From NCBI RefSeq assembly GCF_041734735.1, contig NC_134889.1, positions 129,501 to 193,500 on the forward strand: a DNA stretch of 64,000 nucleotides, given 5' to 3'. Numbering within the stretch: position 1 is the first letter of the stretch; each line of letters opens with the position of its first letter. A model generated the notes under the pieces. It was not told the origin of the DNA. It was given only the letters and a program-made list of their open reading frames with translations, and made no database searches. The position numbers and the translations under genes were made by a program. Shown piece by piece: positions 21,590-33,368 of this stretch. The DNA comes from Babylonia areolata. Lineage: Eukaryota; Mollusca; Gastropoda; Neogastropoda; Buccinidae.

Positions 21590-21599
21590 AACAAAGCAA

Positions 21600-21705
21600 A
21601 ATGTCATATCTTTAAGAACAAAGACACATTTGTTGTCGTCTTTAAAAACAATGACACATTTGTTGTTGTCTTTAAAAACAAAGACACATTTGTTGCCCTC
21701 CTTAG
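21600..21705 (+). repeat. ~30-bp repeat, 3-4 copies
   Basis: Copies of AAAGACACATTTGTTG and TCTTTAAAAACAA. This small array lies next to the SINE tail. Confidence 0.8.
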
Positions 21706-21764
21706 AAAGAAAGTGATCAGATCTATCCACAGTTATCAAACTTGTGTCTTAGTTTACCAACACA

Positions 21765-23280
21765 ATGTCAGCAGTGCTTTACGCATTCTGTCAGGTTTGT
21801 TGATGTGTAGCTTGTTAGCAATAGTATATAGGTCAGCAGTGTTGAACACATTCTGTCAGGTTTGTTGATGTGTAGCTTGTTAGCAATAGTATATAGGTCA
21901 GCAGTGTTGAACACGTTCTGTCAGGTGTGTTGTTGTGTAGTTTGTCAGCAACAGTATATAGGTCAGCAGTGTTGAACACATTCTGTCAGGTGTGTTGATG
22001 TGTAGTTTGTTAGCAATAGTATATAGGTCAGCAGTGTTGAACACATTCTGTCAGGTGTGTTGATGTGTAGTTTGTTAGCAACAGTATATAGGTCAGCAGT
22101 GTTGAACACATTCTGTCAGGTGTGTTGATGTGTAGTTTGTTAGCAATAGTATATGGGTCAGCAGTGTTGAACACATTCTGTCAGGTGTGTTGTGTAGTTT
22201 GTCAGCAACAGTATATAGGTCAGCAGTGTTGAACACATTCTGTCAGGTGTGTTGATGTGTAGTTTGTCAGCAATAGTATATAGGTCAGCAGTGTTGAACA
22301 TGTTCTGTCAGGTGTGTTGTGTAGTTTGTCAGCAACAGTATATAGGTCAGCAGTGTTGAACACATTCTGTCAGGTGTGTTGATGTGTAGTTTGTCAGCAA
22401 CAGTATGTGGGTCAGCAGTGTTGAACGCGTTGTGTTGTGTGTTGTTGTGTAGTTTGTCAGCAACAGTATATAGGTCAGCAGTGTTGAACACATTCTGTCA
22501 GGTGTGTTGATGTGTAGTTTGTTAGCAATAGTATATAGGTCAGCAGTGTTGAACGCGTTGTGTTTTGTGTTGTTGTGTAGTTTGTCAGCAACAGTATATA
22601 GGTCAGCAGTGTTGAACACGTTCTGTCAGGTGTGTTGATGTGTAGTTTGTTAGCAATAGTATATAGGTCAGCAGTGTTGAACACGTTCTGTCAGGTGAGT
22701 TGTGTAGTTTGTCAGCAACAGTATATAGGTCAGCAGTGTTGAACGCGTTGTGTTTTGTGTTGTTGTGTAGTTTGTCAGCAACAGTATATAGGTCAGCAGT
22801 GTTGAACACGTTCTGTCAGGTGAGTTGATGTGTAGTTTGTCAGCAACAGTATGTGGGTCAGCAGTGTTGAACGCGTTGTGTTGTGTGTTGTTGTGTAGTT
22901 TGTCAGCAACAGTATATAGGTCAGCAGTGTTGAACACGTTCTGTCAGGTGAGTTGATGTGTAGTTTGTCAGCAACAGTGTATAGGTCAGCAGTGTTGAAC
23001 ACATTCTGTCAGGTGAGTTGATGTGTAGTTTGTCAGCAACAGTGTATAGGTCAGCAGTGTTGAACACATTCTGTCAGGTGAGTTGATGTGTAGTTTGTCA
23101 GCAACAGTGTATAGGTCAGCAGTGTTGAACACATTCTGTCAGGTGAGTTGATGTGTAGTTTGTCAGCAACAGTGTATAGGTCAGCAGTGTTGAACACATT
23201 CTGCCAGGTGAGTTGATGTGTAGTTTGTCAGCAACAGTATATGGGTCAGCAGTGTTGAACGCGTTGTGTCGTGTGTTGTT
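21765..23280 (+). repeat. ~65-bp minisatellite, about 24 copies
   Basis: Units carry GTCAGCAGTGTTGAACACAT, TCTGTCAGGTGTGTTGATGT and GTAGTTTGTCAGCAACAGTA. Variant types (GAACGCGTTGTG; GTGAGTTG) cluster, showing local duplication of blocks. Confidence 0.95.
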
Positions 23281-23559
23281 GCGTCACCAGAAGCCTGCCG
23301 TCAGCCACAAGGGAAGCACAACAGACAGACAACACAGACATGTGGCATGTCCAACAGTGGCCAGACAGCACGTGGCAAGACTCCTCCATGTTTGACAGTG
23401 GTCACCACACCAGGTGGCAGGCCAAGCTGAGGGCACCCTGACCTCCTGTGGGGGTTGGGAAATGGTGGGCTGTGATTGGTTGATTCCAGCAAAGAGGACT
23501 GGACATGGAATGAAAATGAGCATCAAACTAGTTTAGTGATGTGTTGACCGTTACTTTGT
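23281..23559. other. Unique spacer
   Basis: Non-repetitive DNA. Some short open frames exist, but none resembles a protein. Confidence 0.6.
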
Positions 23560-24005
23560 CTGTTAGACATACCACAGGGTGGAGATTTCAGTTTATAACA
23601 TGTATCAGACAAATGGAGGGTGGGGATTTCAGTTTATAACATGTGTCAGACAAATGGAGGGTGGGGATTTCAGTTTATAACATGTATCAGACAAATGGAG
23701 GGTGGGGATTTCAGTTTATAACATGTATCAGGCAAATTGCAGGGTGGGGATTTCAGTTTACCCCATTGCTGAAGGGGTTTCAAATCATAACTTGCCAACA
23801 GTTGACTGAATGGATTTCAGTTCATAACATGCCAAACACTTCAGTTATGACAAACACTTCACTGATTTCAGTTCATAACATGCCAAACACTTCACTGATT
23901 TCAATTCATAACATGCCAAACACTTCACTGATTTCAGTTCATAACATGCCAAACACTTCACTGATTTCAGTTCATAACATGCCAAACACTTCACTGAGTG
24001 GATTA
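23560..24005 (+). repeat. Two adjacent minisatellites, 53- and 33-bp
   Basis: 23560-23760 holds four copies of GGGTGGGGATTTCAGTTTAT plus AACATGTATCAGACAAA. 23815-24000 holds six copies of CACTGATTTCAGTTCATAAC plus ATGCCAAACACTT. They share the ATTTCAGTTTATAACATG core and are probably related. Confidence 0.9.
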
Positions 24006-24104
24006 TATTGTTCATCTGGCTGTGTTGTCAGCTGTTGGTTCCATTGTCAGACAGTAAGACCTTCCGACTGACAGACATTCTGACTGACTGACCCATTGAC
24101 CGAC

Positions 24105-26500
24105 TGATGTGTAGTTCCCATGGAAATGATTGGTGTAGACAGTGATGGGTAGTTATCATGTCATGGAAGTGATTGGTGCAGACAGTGATGGGTAGTTATA
24201 GAAGTGATTAGTGCAGACAGTGATGGGTAGTTATCATGTCATGGAAGTGATTGGTGCAGACAGTGATGGGTAGTTATAGAAGTGATTAGTGCAGACAGTG
24301 ATAGGTAGTTATCATGTCATGGAAGTGACTAGTGCAGACAGTGATAGGTAGTTATCATGTCATGGAAGTGATTGGTGCAGACAGTGATGGGTAGTTATCA
24401 TGTCATGGAAGTGATTGGTGGAGACAGTGATGGGTAGTTATAGAAGTGATTAGTGCAGACAGTGATAGGTAGTTATCATGTCATGGAAGTGACTAGTGCA
24501 GACAGTGATGGGTAGTTATCATGTCATGGAAGTGATTGGTGCAGACAGTGATGAGTAGTTATCATGTCATGGAAGTGATTGGTGCAGACAGTGATGGGTA
24601 ATTATCATGTCATGGAAGTGATTGGCGCAGACAGTGATGGGTAGTTATCATGGAAGTGATTGGTGCAGAGAGTGATGGGTAGTTATCATGGAAGTGATTG
24701 GTGCAGACAGTGATAGGTAGTTATCATGTCATGGAAGTGATTGGTGCAGACAGTGATGGGTAGTTATATAAGTGATTAGTGCAGACAGTGATAGGTAGTT
24801 ATCATGTCATGGAAGTGATTGGTACAGACAGTGATGAGTAGTTATCATGTCATGGAAGTGATTAGTGCAGACAGTGATAGGTAGTTATCATGTCATGGAA
24901 GTGATTGGTGGAGACAGTGATGGGTAGTTATAGAAGTGATTAGTGCAGACAGTGATAGGTAGTTATCATGTCATGGAAGTGACTAGTGCAGACAGTGATA
25001 GGTAGTTATCATGTCATGGAAGTGATTGGTGCAGACAGTGATGGGTAGTTATCATGTCATGGAAGTGATTGGTGGAGACAGTGATGGGTAGTTATAGAAG
25101 TGATTAGTGCAGACAGTGATAGGTAGTTATCATGTCATGGAAGTGACTAGTGCAGACAGTGATGGGTAGTTATCATGTCATGGAAGTGATTGGTGCAGAC
25201 AGTGATGGGTAGTTATCATGTCATGGAAGTGATTGGTGCAGACAGTGATGGGTAATTATCATGTCATGGAAGTGATTGGTGCAGACAGTGATGGGTAGTT
25301 ATCATGGAAGTGATTGGTGCAGAGAGTGATGGGTAGTTATCATGGAAGTGATTGGTGCAGACAGTGATAGGTAGTTATCATGTCATGGAAGTGATTGGTG
25401 CAGACAGTGATAGGTAGTTATCATGTCATGGAAGTGATTGGTGCAGACAGTGATGGGTAATTATCATGTCATGGAAGTGATTGGTGCAGACAGTGATGGG
25501 TAGTTATAGAAGTGATTAGTGCAGACAGTGATAGGTAGTTATCATGTCATGGAAGTGATTGGTGGAGACAGTGATAGGTAGTTATCATGGAAGTGATTGG
25601 TGCAGACAGTGATGGGTAATTATCATGGAAGTGATTGGTGCAGACAGTGATGGGTAGTTATCATGTCATGGAAGTGATTGGTGCAGACAGTGATAGGTAG
25701 TTATAGAAGTGATTAGTACAGATAAAGTGATTGGAGCAGACAGTGATGGGTAGTTATCATGGAAATGATTCGTGCAGACAGGGATGGGTAGTTATAGAAG
25801 TGATTAGTGCAGACAGTGATTAGTAGTTTCCATGGAAATGATTGGTGCACACAATAATGGGGTAATCATCATGGAAATGATAGGTGCAGACAGTTATAGT
25901 TAGTTATCATGGAAATGATTGGTGCAGACAGTGATGAGGTAGTTTCCATTGAAATGATTGGTGCAGACAGTGATGGGTAGTTTCCATGGAAATGATTGAT
26001 GCAGGAAATAATTGGTGCAGACAGTGATAGGTAGTTATAATGGAAGCTATTGGTGCACAGTTATAGTTAGTTATCATGGAAATGATTGGTGCAGACAGTT
26101 ATAGGTGGTTATCAATGGAAGTGATTGGTGCAGACACTTATGGGTAGTTTCCATGGAAATGATTGGTCTAGACAGAGATGGGTAGTTTCCATGGAAATGA
26201 TTGGTGCAGACAGTGATGGGGTAGTTACCATGGAAATGATTGATGGAGACTAATGATGAGTAGTTACCATGGAAATGATTGATGGAGACTAAAAATTTTT
26301 ATGATGAGTAGTTACCATGGAAATGATTGGTATAGACTAAATGATGAGTAGTTACTGTAGAAATGATTGACCGAAACTAAAGAATAAGTAGTTACATGGA
26401 AATGATTGGTGGAGACAGTGACTGGGTAGTTACCATGGAAATGATTGATGGAGACTAAAGGATGAGTAGTTACCATGGAAATGATTGGTGCAGACAGAGT
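24105..26500 (+). repeat. ~43-bp minisatellite with higher-order duplication
   Basis: More than 55 units of GTGATGGGTAGTTATCATG, TCATGGAAGTGATTGG and TGCAGACA, with shorter forms lacking TCATGTCATGG. A ~450-bp block is duplicated at an offset of ~654 bp; the rare variant GCAGAGAGTGATGG at about 24665 recurs at about 25319. The right-hand 700 bp is more diverged (GTAGTTTCCATGGAAATGAT). Confidence 0.95.
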
Positions 26501-26919
26501 GGGCATGACCCGTGTTCATTTTGTAGCACAGTGATGGCCTGCAGCTTTGGTTTCGGATTTCTCAGGGGTCACTGTCAAGGTCACTTCTCCATCAGCCGTT
26601 CTTTGTGGTTCACACCCCTATCATTTTACTTGCTCTTCAGACACCATTTTCTTTCTTTTACCTGGTTGGTTTATTAAATCACTAAATAGTGAATAAGATT
26701 AAGGATGATTTGGACTGACAAGTTTCAGTTGCTTTAAAAAATGAAATAAAAATCATTAAAAAATCAAAGACAAAAATGCAGACATTGACCAAATTCTGTG
26801 CAGCTTTGGTGGTGTGATGCCAAAACCAAGCTGACTTGAACAACACATCCATCAGGCGTTCCACAGGGGGCTGATGGGAAGGCTGACAGTCACGTGTTTG
26901 TTCAGGGGTACAGCGTACA
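26501..26919. other. Unique spacer
   Basis: Unique AT-richer DNA. AATAAA occurs on the + strand near 26744. I saw no gene. Confidence 0.55.
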
Positions 26920-28925
26920 CTGTTCTGTTTGATGTTCACCACAACGTTGTCACTGTTCTGTTTGACGTTCACCACAACTTTGTCACTGTTCTGTTTGACG
27001 TTCACCACAACATTGTCACTGTTCTGTTTGACATTCACCGTCACTGTTCTGTTTGACGTTCTCCACAACGTTGTCACTGTTCTGTTTGACGTTCACCACA
27101 ACGTTGTCACTGTTCTGTTTGACGTTCACCACAACGTTGTCACTGTTCTGTATGACGTTCACCACAACGTTGTCACTGTTCTGTTTGATGTTCTCCGTCA
27201 CTGTTCTGTTTGACGTTCTCCACAACGTTGTCACTGTTCTGTTTGACGTTCACCACAACATTGTCACTGTTCTGTTTGACGTTCACCGTCACTGTTCTGT
27301 TTGACGTTCTCCACAACGTTGTCACTGTTCTGTTTGATGTTCACCACAACGTTGTCACTGTTCTGTTTGACGTTCACCACAACTTTGTCACTGTTCTGTT
27401 TGACGTTCACCACAACGTTGTCACTGTTCTGTTTGATGTTCTCCGTCACTGTTCTGTTTGACGTTCACCACAACGTTGTCACTGTTCTGTTTGACGTTCA
27501 CCACAACGTTGTCACTGTTCTGTTTGACGTTCTCCACAACGTTGTCACTGTTCTGTTTGACATTTACCACAACATTGTCACTGTTCTGTTTGACGTTCAC
27601 CACAACGTTGTCACTGTTCTGTTTGACGTTCTCCGTCACTGTTCTGTTTGATGTTCACCACAACATTCTCACTGTTCTGTTTGACGTTCACCACAACGTT
27701 GTCACTGTTCTCTATGACATTCACCACAACATTGTCACTGTTCTGTTTGACGTTCACCACAACGTTGTCACTGTTCTGTTCGACATTCACCGTCACTGTT
27801 CTGTTTGATGTTCACCACAACGTTGTCACTGTTCTGTTTGACATTCACCACAACGTTGTCACTGTTCTGTTTGACATTCACCGTCACTGTTCTGTTTGAC
27901 GTTCACCACAACGTTGTCACTGTTCTGTTTGACATTCACCGTCACTGTTCTGTTTGACGTTCACCACAACGTTGTCACTGTTCTGTTTGACATTCACCAC
28001 AACGTTGTCACTGTTCTGTTTGACATTCACCGTCACTGTTCTGTTTGATGTTCACCACAACGTTGTCACTGTTCTGTTTGACGTTCTCCACAACGTTGTC
28101 ACTGTTCTGTTTGACATTCACCGTCACTGTTCTGTTTGACGTTCACCACAACGTTGTCACTGTTCTGTTTGACGTTCTCCACAACGTTGTCACTGTTCTG
28201 TTTGACGTTCACCACAACGTTGTCACTGTTCTGTTTGACGTTCTCCACAACGTTGTCACTGTTCTGTTTGACATTCACCACAACATTCTCACTGTTCTGT
28301 TTGACGTTCACCACAACGTTGTCACTGTTCTGTATGACATTCACCACAACATTGTCACTGTTCTGTTTGACGTTCACCACAAGGTTGTCACTGTTCTGTT
28401 TGACATTCACCGTCACTGTTCTGTTTGACGTTCTCCACAACGTTGTCACTGTTCTGTTTGATGTTCACCACAACGTTGTCACTGTTCTGTTTGACGTTCA
28501 CCACAACGTTGTCACTGTTCTGTTTGACGTTGTCCGTCACTGTTCTGTTTGACGTTCATCACAACATTGTCACTGTTCTGTTTGACGTTCACCACAACGT
28601 TGTCACTGTTCTGTTTGACGTTCTCCGTCACTGTTCTGTTTGACATTCACCACAACGTTGTCACTGTTCTGTTTGACATTCACCGTCACTGTTCTGTTTG
28701 ACGTTCTCCGTCACTGTTCTGTTTGACGTTCACCACAACGTTGTCACTGTTCTGTTTGACGTTCACCACAACGTTGTCACTGTTCTGTTTGACATTCACC
28801 ACAACGTTGTCACTGTTCTGTTTGACGTTCACCACAACGTTGTCACTGTTCTGTTTGACGTTCTCCGTAACTGTTCTGTTTGACGTTCTCTGTCACTGTT
28901 CTGTTTGACATTCACCACAACGTTG
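26920..28925 (+). repeat. 33-bp minisatellite with 24-bp variants
   Basis: About 65 units of CACTGTTCTGTTTGACGTTC plus ACCACAACGTTGT. Many are shortened to 24 bp by loss of the ACCACAACG part (GTTCACCGT). ACGTT and AACGTT make the array CpG-containing. A ~900-bp block pattern recurs (27.4-27.9 and 28.2-28.6 kb). Confidence 0.96.
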
Positions 28926-29049
28926 TTACGTTCAGTACTGGGATCAGGGAAATGGGATATGGGGAATGTGATAGGGGGAATGGGTCTGGGGAATGGGGGT
29001 AAATGCACCTTGCTCAAAACAAAAGTCCTTCATGCTTGATTTTTTTTTA

Positions 29050-29270
29050 AAAACCTCTTTTGGTGTCTACACTGCACCATGTCAAACTGAAGCAAACTAG
29101 GTGTGTTGGTGTCTACACTGCATCATGTCAAACTGAAGCAAACTAGGTGTGTTGGTGTCTACACTGCACCATGTCAAACTGAAGCAAACTAGGTGTGTTG
29201 GTGTCTACACTGCATCATGTCAAACTGAAGCAAACTAGGTGTGTTGGTGTTAACACTGCACCATATGAAA
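29050..29270 (+). repeat. ~58-bp minisatellite, 4 copies
   Basis: Copies of TGTTGGTGTCTACACTGCAC plus CATGTCAAACTGAAGCAAAC, alternating CACC and CATC. Confidence 0.9.
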
Positions 29271-29379
29271 TTGAAGCAATCTAATCCAGTTGGGGTTTGC
29301 AGTTTAGCCAAATTTAAATGCTTGTACACACCCCCACTCACATACCCTCCCCCCCCCACCCCCCCTCTGTCACTACCAC

Positions 29380-29725
29380 TATTCCTCTCCAGCCCACCCC
29401 CAAGTGAAGTGAAATATGGAATAGAAGAGGGAGGGAGGAAGGGGGATGATACCCCACCCCACCCCACCCCACCCCACCCCCAAGTGAAGTGAAAGATGGA
29501 ATAGAAGAGGGAGGGAGGAAGGGGGATGATACCCCACCCCACCCCACCCCACCCCCAAGTGAAGTGAAAGATGGAATAGAAGAGGGAGGGAGGGAGGGGG
29601 ATGACTCGTTTCTCTTGAGGCGGTATTCAGGACAAAAAACATTTTGCTTGAAGGCAAGTTGCTTTACTTACGGTATTCAGGACAAAAAACATTTTGCTTG
29701 AAGGCAAGTTGTTTTACTTACGGTA
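29380..29725 (+). repeat. ~80-bp CCCCACC-rich repeat and a 52-bp direct duplication
   Basis: Three units contain AAGTGAAGTGAAAGATGGAA, AGAGGGAGGGAGGAAGGGGG and runs of CCCCACC (29385-29605). They are followed by two copies of CGGTATTCAGGACAAAAAAC (29621 and 29673). Confidence 0.88.
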
Positions 29726-29804
29726 GACACCCATGGGTACAATTTACACTGAATGTTAAGTTACCATTCAAGACACGCTAAGTGCACTGAGGCAGTTAAC
29801 CAAT

Positions 29805-29945
29805 CATCTAGAATGAAAAAATCCTGGGGATTCCCTTCAGCACATGACCAATCATCTATAATGAAAAAATCCTGGGGATTCCCTTCAGCACATGACCAAT
29901 CATCTATAATGAAAAAAATCCTGGGGATTCCCGTCAGCACATGTT
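29805..29945 (+). repeat. ~46-bp repeat, 3 copies
   Basis: Copies of CCAATCATCTATAATGAAAA plus ATCCTGGGGATTCCCTTCAG. Confidence 0.9.
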
Positions 29946-30234
29946 CTTTTACTTCTCACCGCACCGCAGGTCCCTCCGTTACATCTTGTGATGAGTGAAA
30001 AAGAATTGAAAAAGCTTCAGTGGCAAAGCATTGCTGAGAGTCATTACCTTGTTGAATCTGGGGCCACTTTCACTTTCACATTCTGATAAATCCCCCCCCC
30101 CCCAATTTTGTCCTCCCTGCTTTTCAGCTAATTGCAAAAATAAAGTAACAGAGCTTGAATTCAAATATTTCTCTGGAATTAATTAATTTCGATGATCTGC
30201 AAATTTTTGGCATTTCATTATTTTTCGTCTCCAA
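29946..30234. other. Unique spacer
   Basis: Includes a C10 run near 30095 and AATAAAG near 30140. No gene was seen. Confidence 0.55.
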
Positions 30235-32130
30235 GTACACTCACTTCACAGGTATATGCATGATTCATGTGGAATATAATGACGTCTACCACTCACTTCA
30301 CAGGTACATACGTAATTCATCTGGAATATAATGATGTCTACCTGTCACTTCACAAGTACATACATGATTCATGTGGAATATAATGACGTCTACCTGTCAC
30401 TTCACAGGTACATACATGATTCATGTGGAATATAATGACGTCTGTCACTTCACAGGTACATACATGATTCATGTGGAATATAATGACGTCTGTCACTTCA
30501 CAGGTACATACATGATTCATGTGGAATATAATGACGTCTACCTGTCACTTCACAGGTACATACATGATTCATGTGGAATATAATGACGTCTACCTGTCAC
30601 TTCACAGGTACATACATGATTCATGTGGAATATAATGACGTCTGTCACTTCACAGGAACATACGTGATTCATGTGGAATATAATGACGTCTACCTGTCAC
30701 TTCACAGGTACATACATGATTCATGTGGAATATAATGACGTCTACCTGTCACTTCACAAGTACATACGTAATTCATGTGGAATATAATGACGTCTACCTG
30801 TCACTTCACAGGTACATACATGATTCATGTGGAATATAATGACGTCTGTCACTTCACAGGTACATACATGATTCATGTGGAATATAATGACGTCTACCTG
30901 TCACTTCACAGGTACATACATGATTCATGTGGAATATAATGACGTCTACCTGTCACTTCACAGGTACATACATGATTCATGTGGAATATAATGACGTCTA
31001 CCTGTCACTTCACAGGTACATACATGATTCATGTGGAATATAATGACGTCTACCTGTCACTTCACAGGTACATACATGATTCATGTGGAATATAATGACG
31101 TCTGTCACTTCACAGGTACATACATGATTCATGTGGAATATAATGACGTCTACCTGTCACTTCACAGGTACATACATGATTCATGTGGAATATAATGACG
31201 TCTGTCACTTCACAGGTACATACATGATTCATGTGGAATATAATGACGTCTACCTGTCACTTCACAGGTACATACATGATTCATGTGGAATATAATGACG
31301 TCTACCTGTCACTTCACAGGTACATACGTGATTCATGTGGAATATAATGACGTCTGTCACTTCACAGGTACATACATGATTCATGTGGAATATAATGACG
31401 TCTGTCACTTCACAGGTACATACATGATTCATGTGGAATATAATGACGTCTACCTGTCACTTCACAGGTACATACGTAATTCATGTGGAATATAATGACG
31501 TCTACCTGTCACTTCACAGGTACATACGTAATTCATGTGGAATATAATGACGTCTACCTGTCACTTCACAGGTACATACATGATTCATGTGGAATATAAT
31601 GACGTCTACCTGTCACTTCACAGGTACATACATGATTCATGTGGAATATAATGACGTCTACCTGTCACTTCACAGGTACATACATGATTCATGTGGAATA
31701 TAATGACGTCTACCTGTCACTTCACAGGTACATACATGATTCATGTGGAATATAATGACGTCTACCTGTCACTTCACAGGTACATACATGATTCATGTGG
31801 AATATAATGACGTCTGTCACTTCACAGGTACATACATGATTCATGTGGAACATAATGACGTCTACCTGTCACTTCACAGGTACATACGTAATTCATGTGG
31901 AATATAATGACGTCTACCTGTCACTTCACAGGTACATACATGATTCATGTGGAATATAATGACGTCTACCTGTCACTTCACAGGTACATACGTAATTCAT
32001 GTGGAATATAATGACGTCTGTCACTTCACAGGTACATACATGATTCATGTGGAATATAATGACGTCTCCTTGTCACTTCACAGGTACGTACATGATTCAT
32101 GTGGAACATAATGACGTCTACCAGTCTCAA
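30235..32130 (+). repeat. 52-bp minisatellite with a CRE-like core
   Basis: About 37 very homogeneous units (52 bp, or 46 bp when CTACCTG is shortened) of TCACTTCACAGGTACATACA, TGATTCATGTGGAATATAAT and GACGTCTACCTG. Every unit holds TGACGTCT. Block duplication at an offset near 912 bp is suggested by the identical order of 46- and 52-bp units at 30371-30583 and 31283-31495. Confidence 0.96.
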
Positions 32131-32599
32131 TACGTCATTTTTGATTGCCAAGAGAACAAAGGATACGATCGAACCATCAGGGGCCGTGTTCAAGATGCAG
32201 TCTCTCTGCAAAACGCCTGTTTTCCCTCAACAAAAACAATGCATTCAAAGGATTCGCCATGTTTACCTCTGCTTTACAGGCAGTCACCCATGGCAGGTAG
32301 AAAGTTTTGTAGACCAGCAGATAGGTTCTTGTGTTGCTGAATACCAGACAGTTTGCCTTGCCTCAGGTGGATTTAACGGCAGGTCCACATTTACCCGCAG
32401 GCACAATGGTCTCTTGAATATGCCCCCTTGTGGTGTATATGTATGTATACAGACAAGATCAAGGTCTGTTTGCACAGCTTTTATCACAGACCATGGAGAT
32501 GCACACATTTCTGAGGTCGTTCTCTGCTCCAGGCATTATGCAGGAGAAAATGTGAGATCTGTTTTAGTTTTCTGAAGGAAATGCTAATAGTGTAATGTC
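32131..32599. other. Unique block, unrecognised
   Basis: Non-repetitive, moderately GC DNA with open frames of 97 and 158 codons on the + strand that start inside the previous array. Their translations match nothing I know. It may be an old dispersed repeat. Confidence 0.45.
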
Positions 32600-32745
32600 T
32601 GCTTGAACTGCATGCACTGACCAGATTTAAGCTGTTTCATATAATACACTGAACTGCATGCACTGACCAGATTTAAGCTGTTTCATATAGTACACTGAAC
32701 TGCATGCACTGACCAGATTTAAGCTGTTTCATATAGTACAGAGGC
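32600..32745 (+). repeat. ~50-bp repeat, 3 copies
   Basis: Copies of ACTGAACTGCATGCACTGAC plus CAGATTTAAGCTGTTTCATA. Confidence 0.9.
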
Positions 32746-33368
32746 CACCTTTTCTTTTTCTGTCTGTCTCCCCTTTGCTGTACATGTCTATTTGTCTGTC
32801 AGTGTTTTGTTATTGCAGTGTTGGTATTTACCCCAACATCTCATTGCTGACAGTAGCCATGACTATGATCTGATTTGAATACTATATATTTGTTTTTAAA
32901 GGGGACATAAGGTTTTAACAATATAACAGGTGGATTATCTCCTTTGTTTTTTTCTTTCTTTTTTTTTTTTTTAATGATGGCCAGTTTGATTTAAAAAAAA
33001 AAAAATTTCTTACCTTTATTCTGCTTGGTGTTATTACTTTTGTTGTCCAAAGGACTATAATGTACCAACATCTCATGGAGTGTTATGAGTGACCAGAAGT
33101 GATTTCAAATTGTAATATATGATTGCATAATGACAGAATAGCTGCATGGCTTGTTTACCCATGAGATGTATTATTTGTTATCCATGATGAAGTGAAGAGC
33201 AGTTGTTCACTGAATGGCATCGTTTCATTTATTTATTTATAGTCTGTTCATCGAAGATGATGATATGAGACTGAAAATTGACTGGCAGAGAGCAGTGAAA
33301 GTGTACACATATGTGAGTCCATGGTGGTGTGTAGACTACCTTAGCTTGGAGATTGTGGACTTTGTGTA
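32746..33368. other. Unique AT-rich spacer
   Basis: Unique sequence with poly-T and poly-A runs near 32950-33005. No gene was recognised. Confidence 0.55.

Noticed and set aside
26920-28925. Many open frames of 60-140 codons encoding LFCLTFTTTLS-type repeats
   Set aside because: The 33-bp unit is a multiple of three, so frames remain open on both strands. They have no features beyond the repeat.
32099-32575. A 158-codon open frame after the 52-bp array
   Set aside because: It starts within array units and has no recognisable similarity; composition is like non-coding unique DNA.
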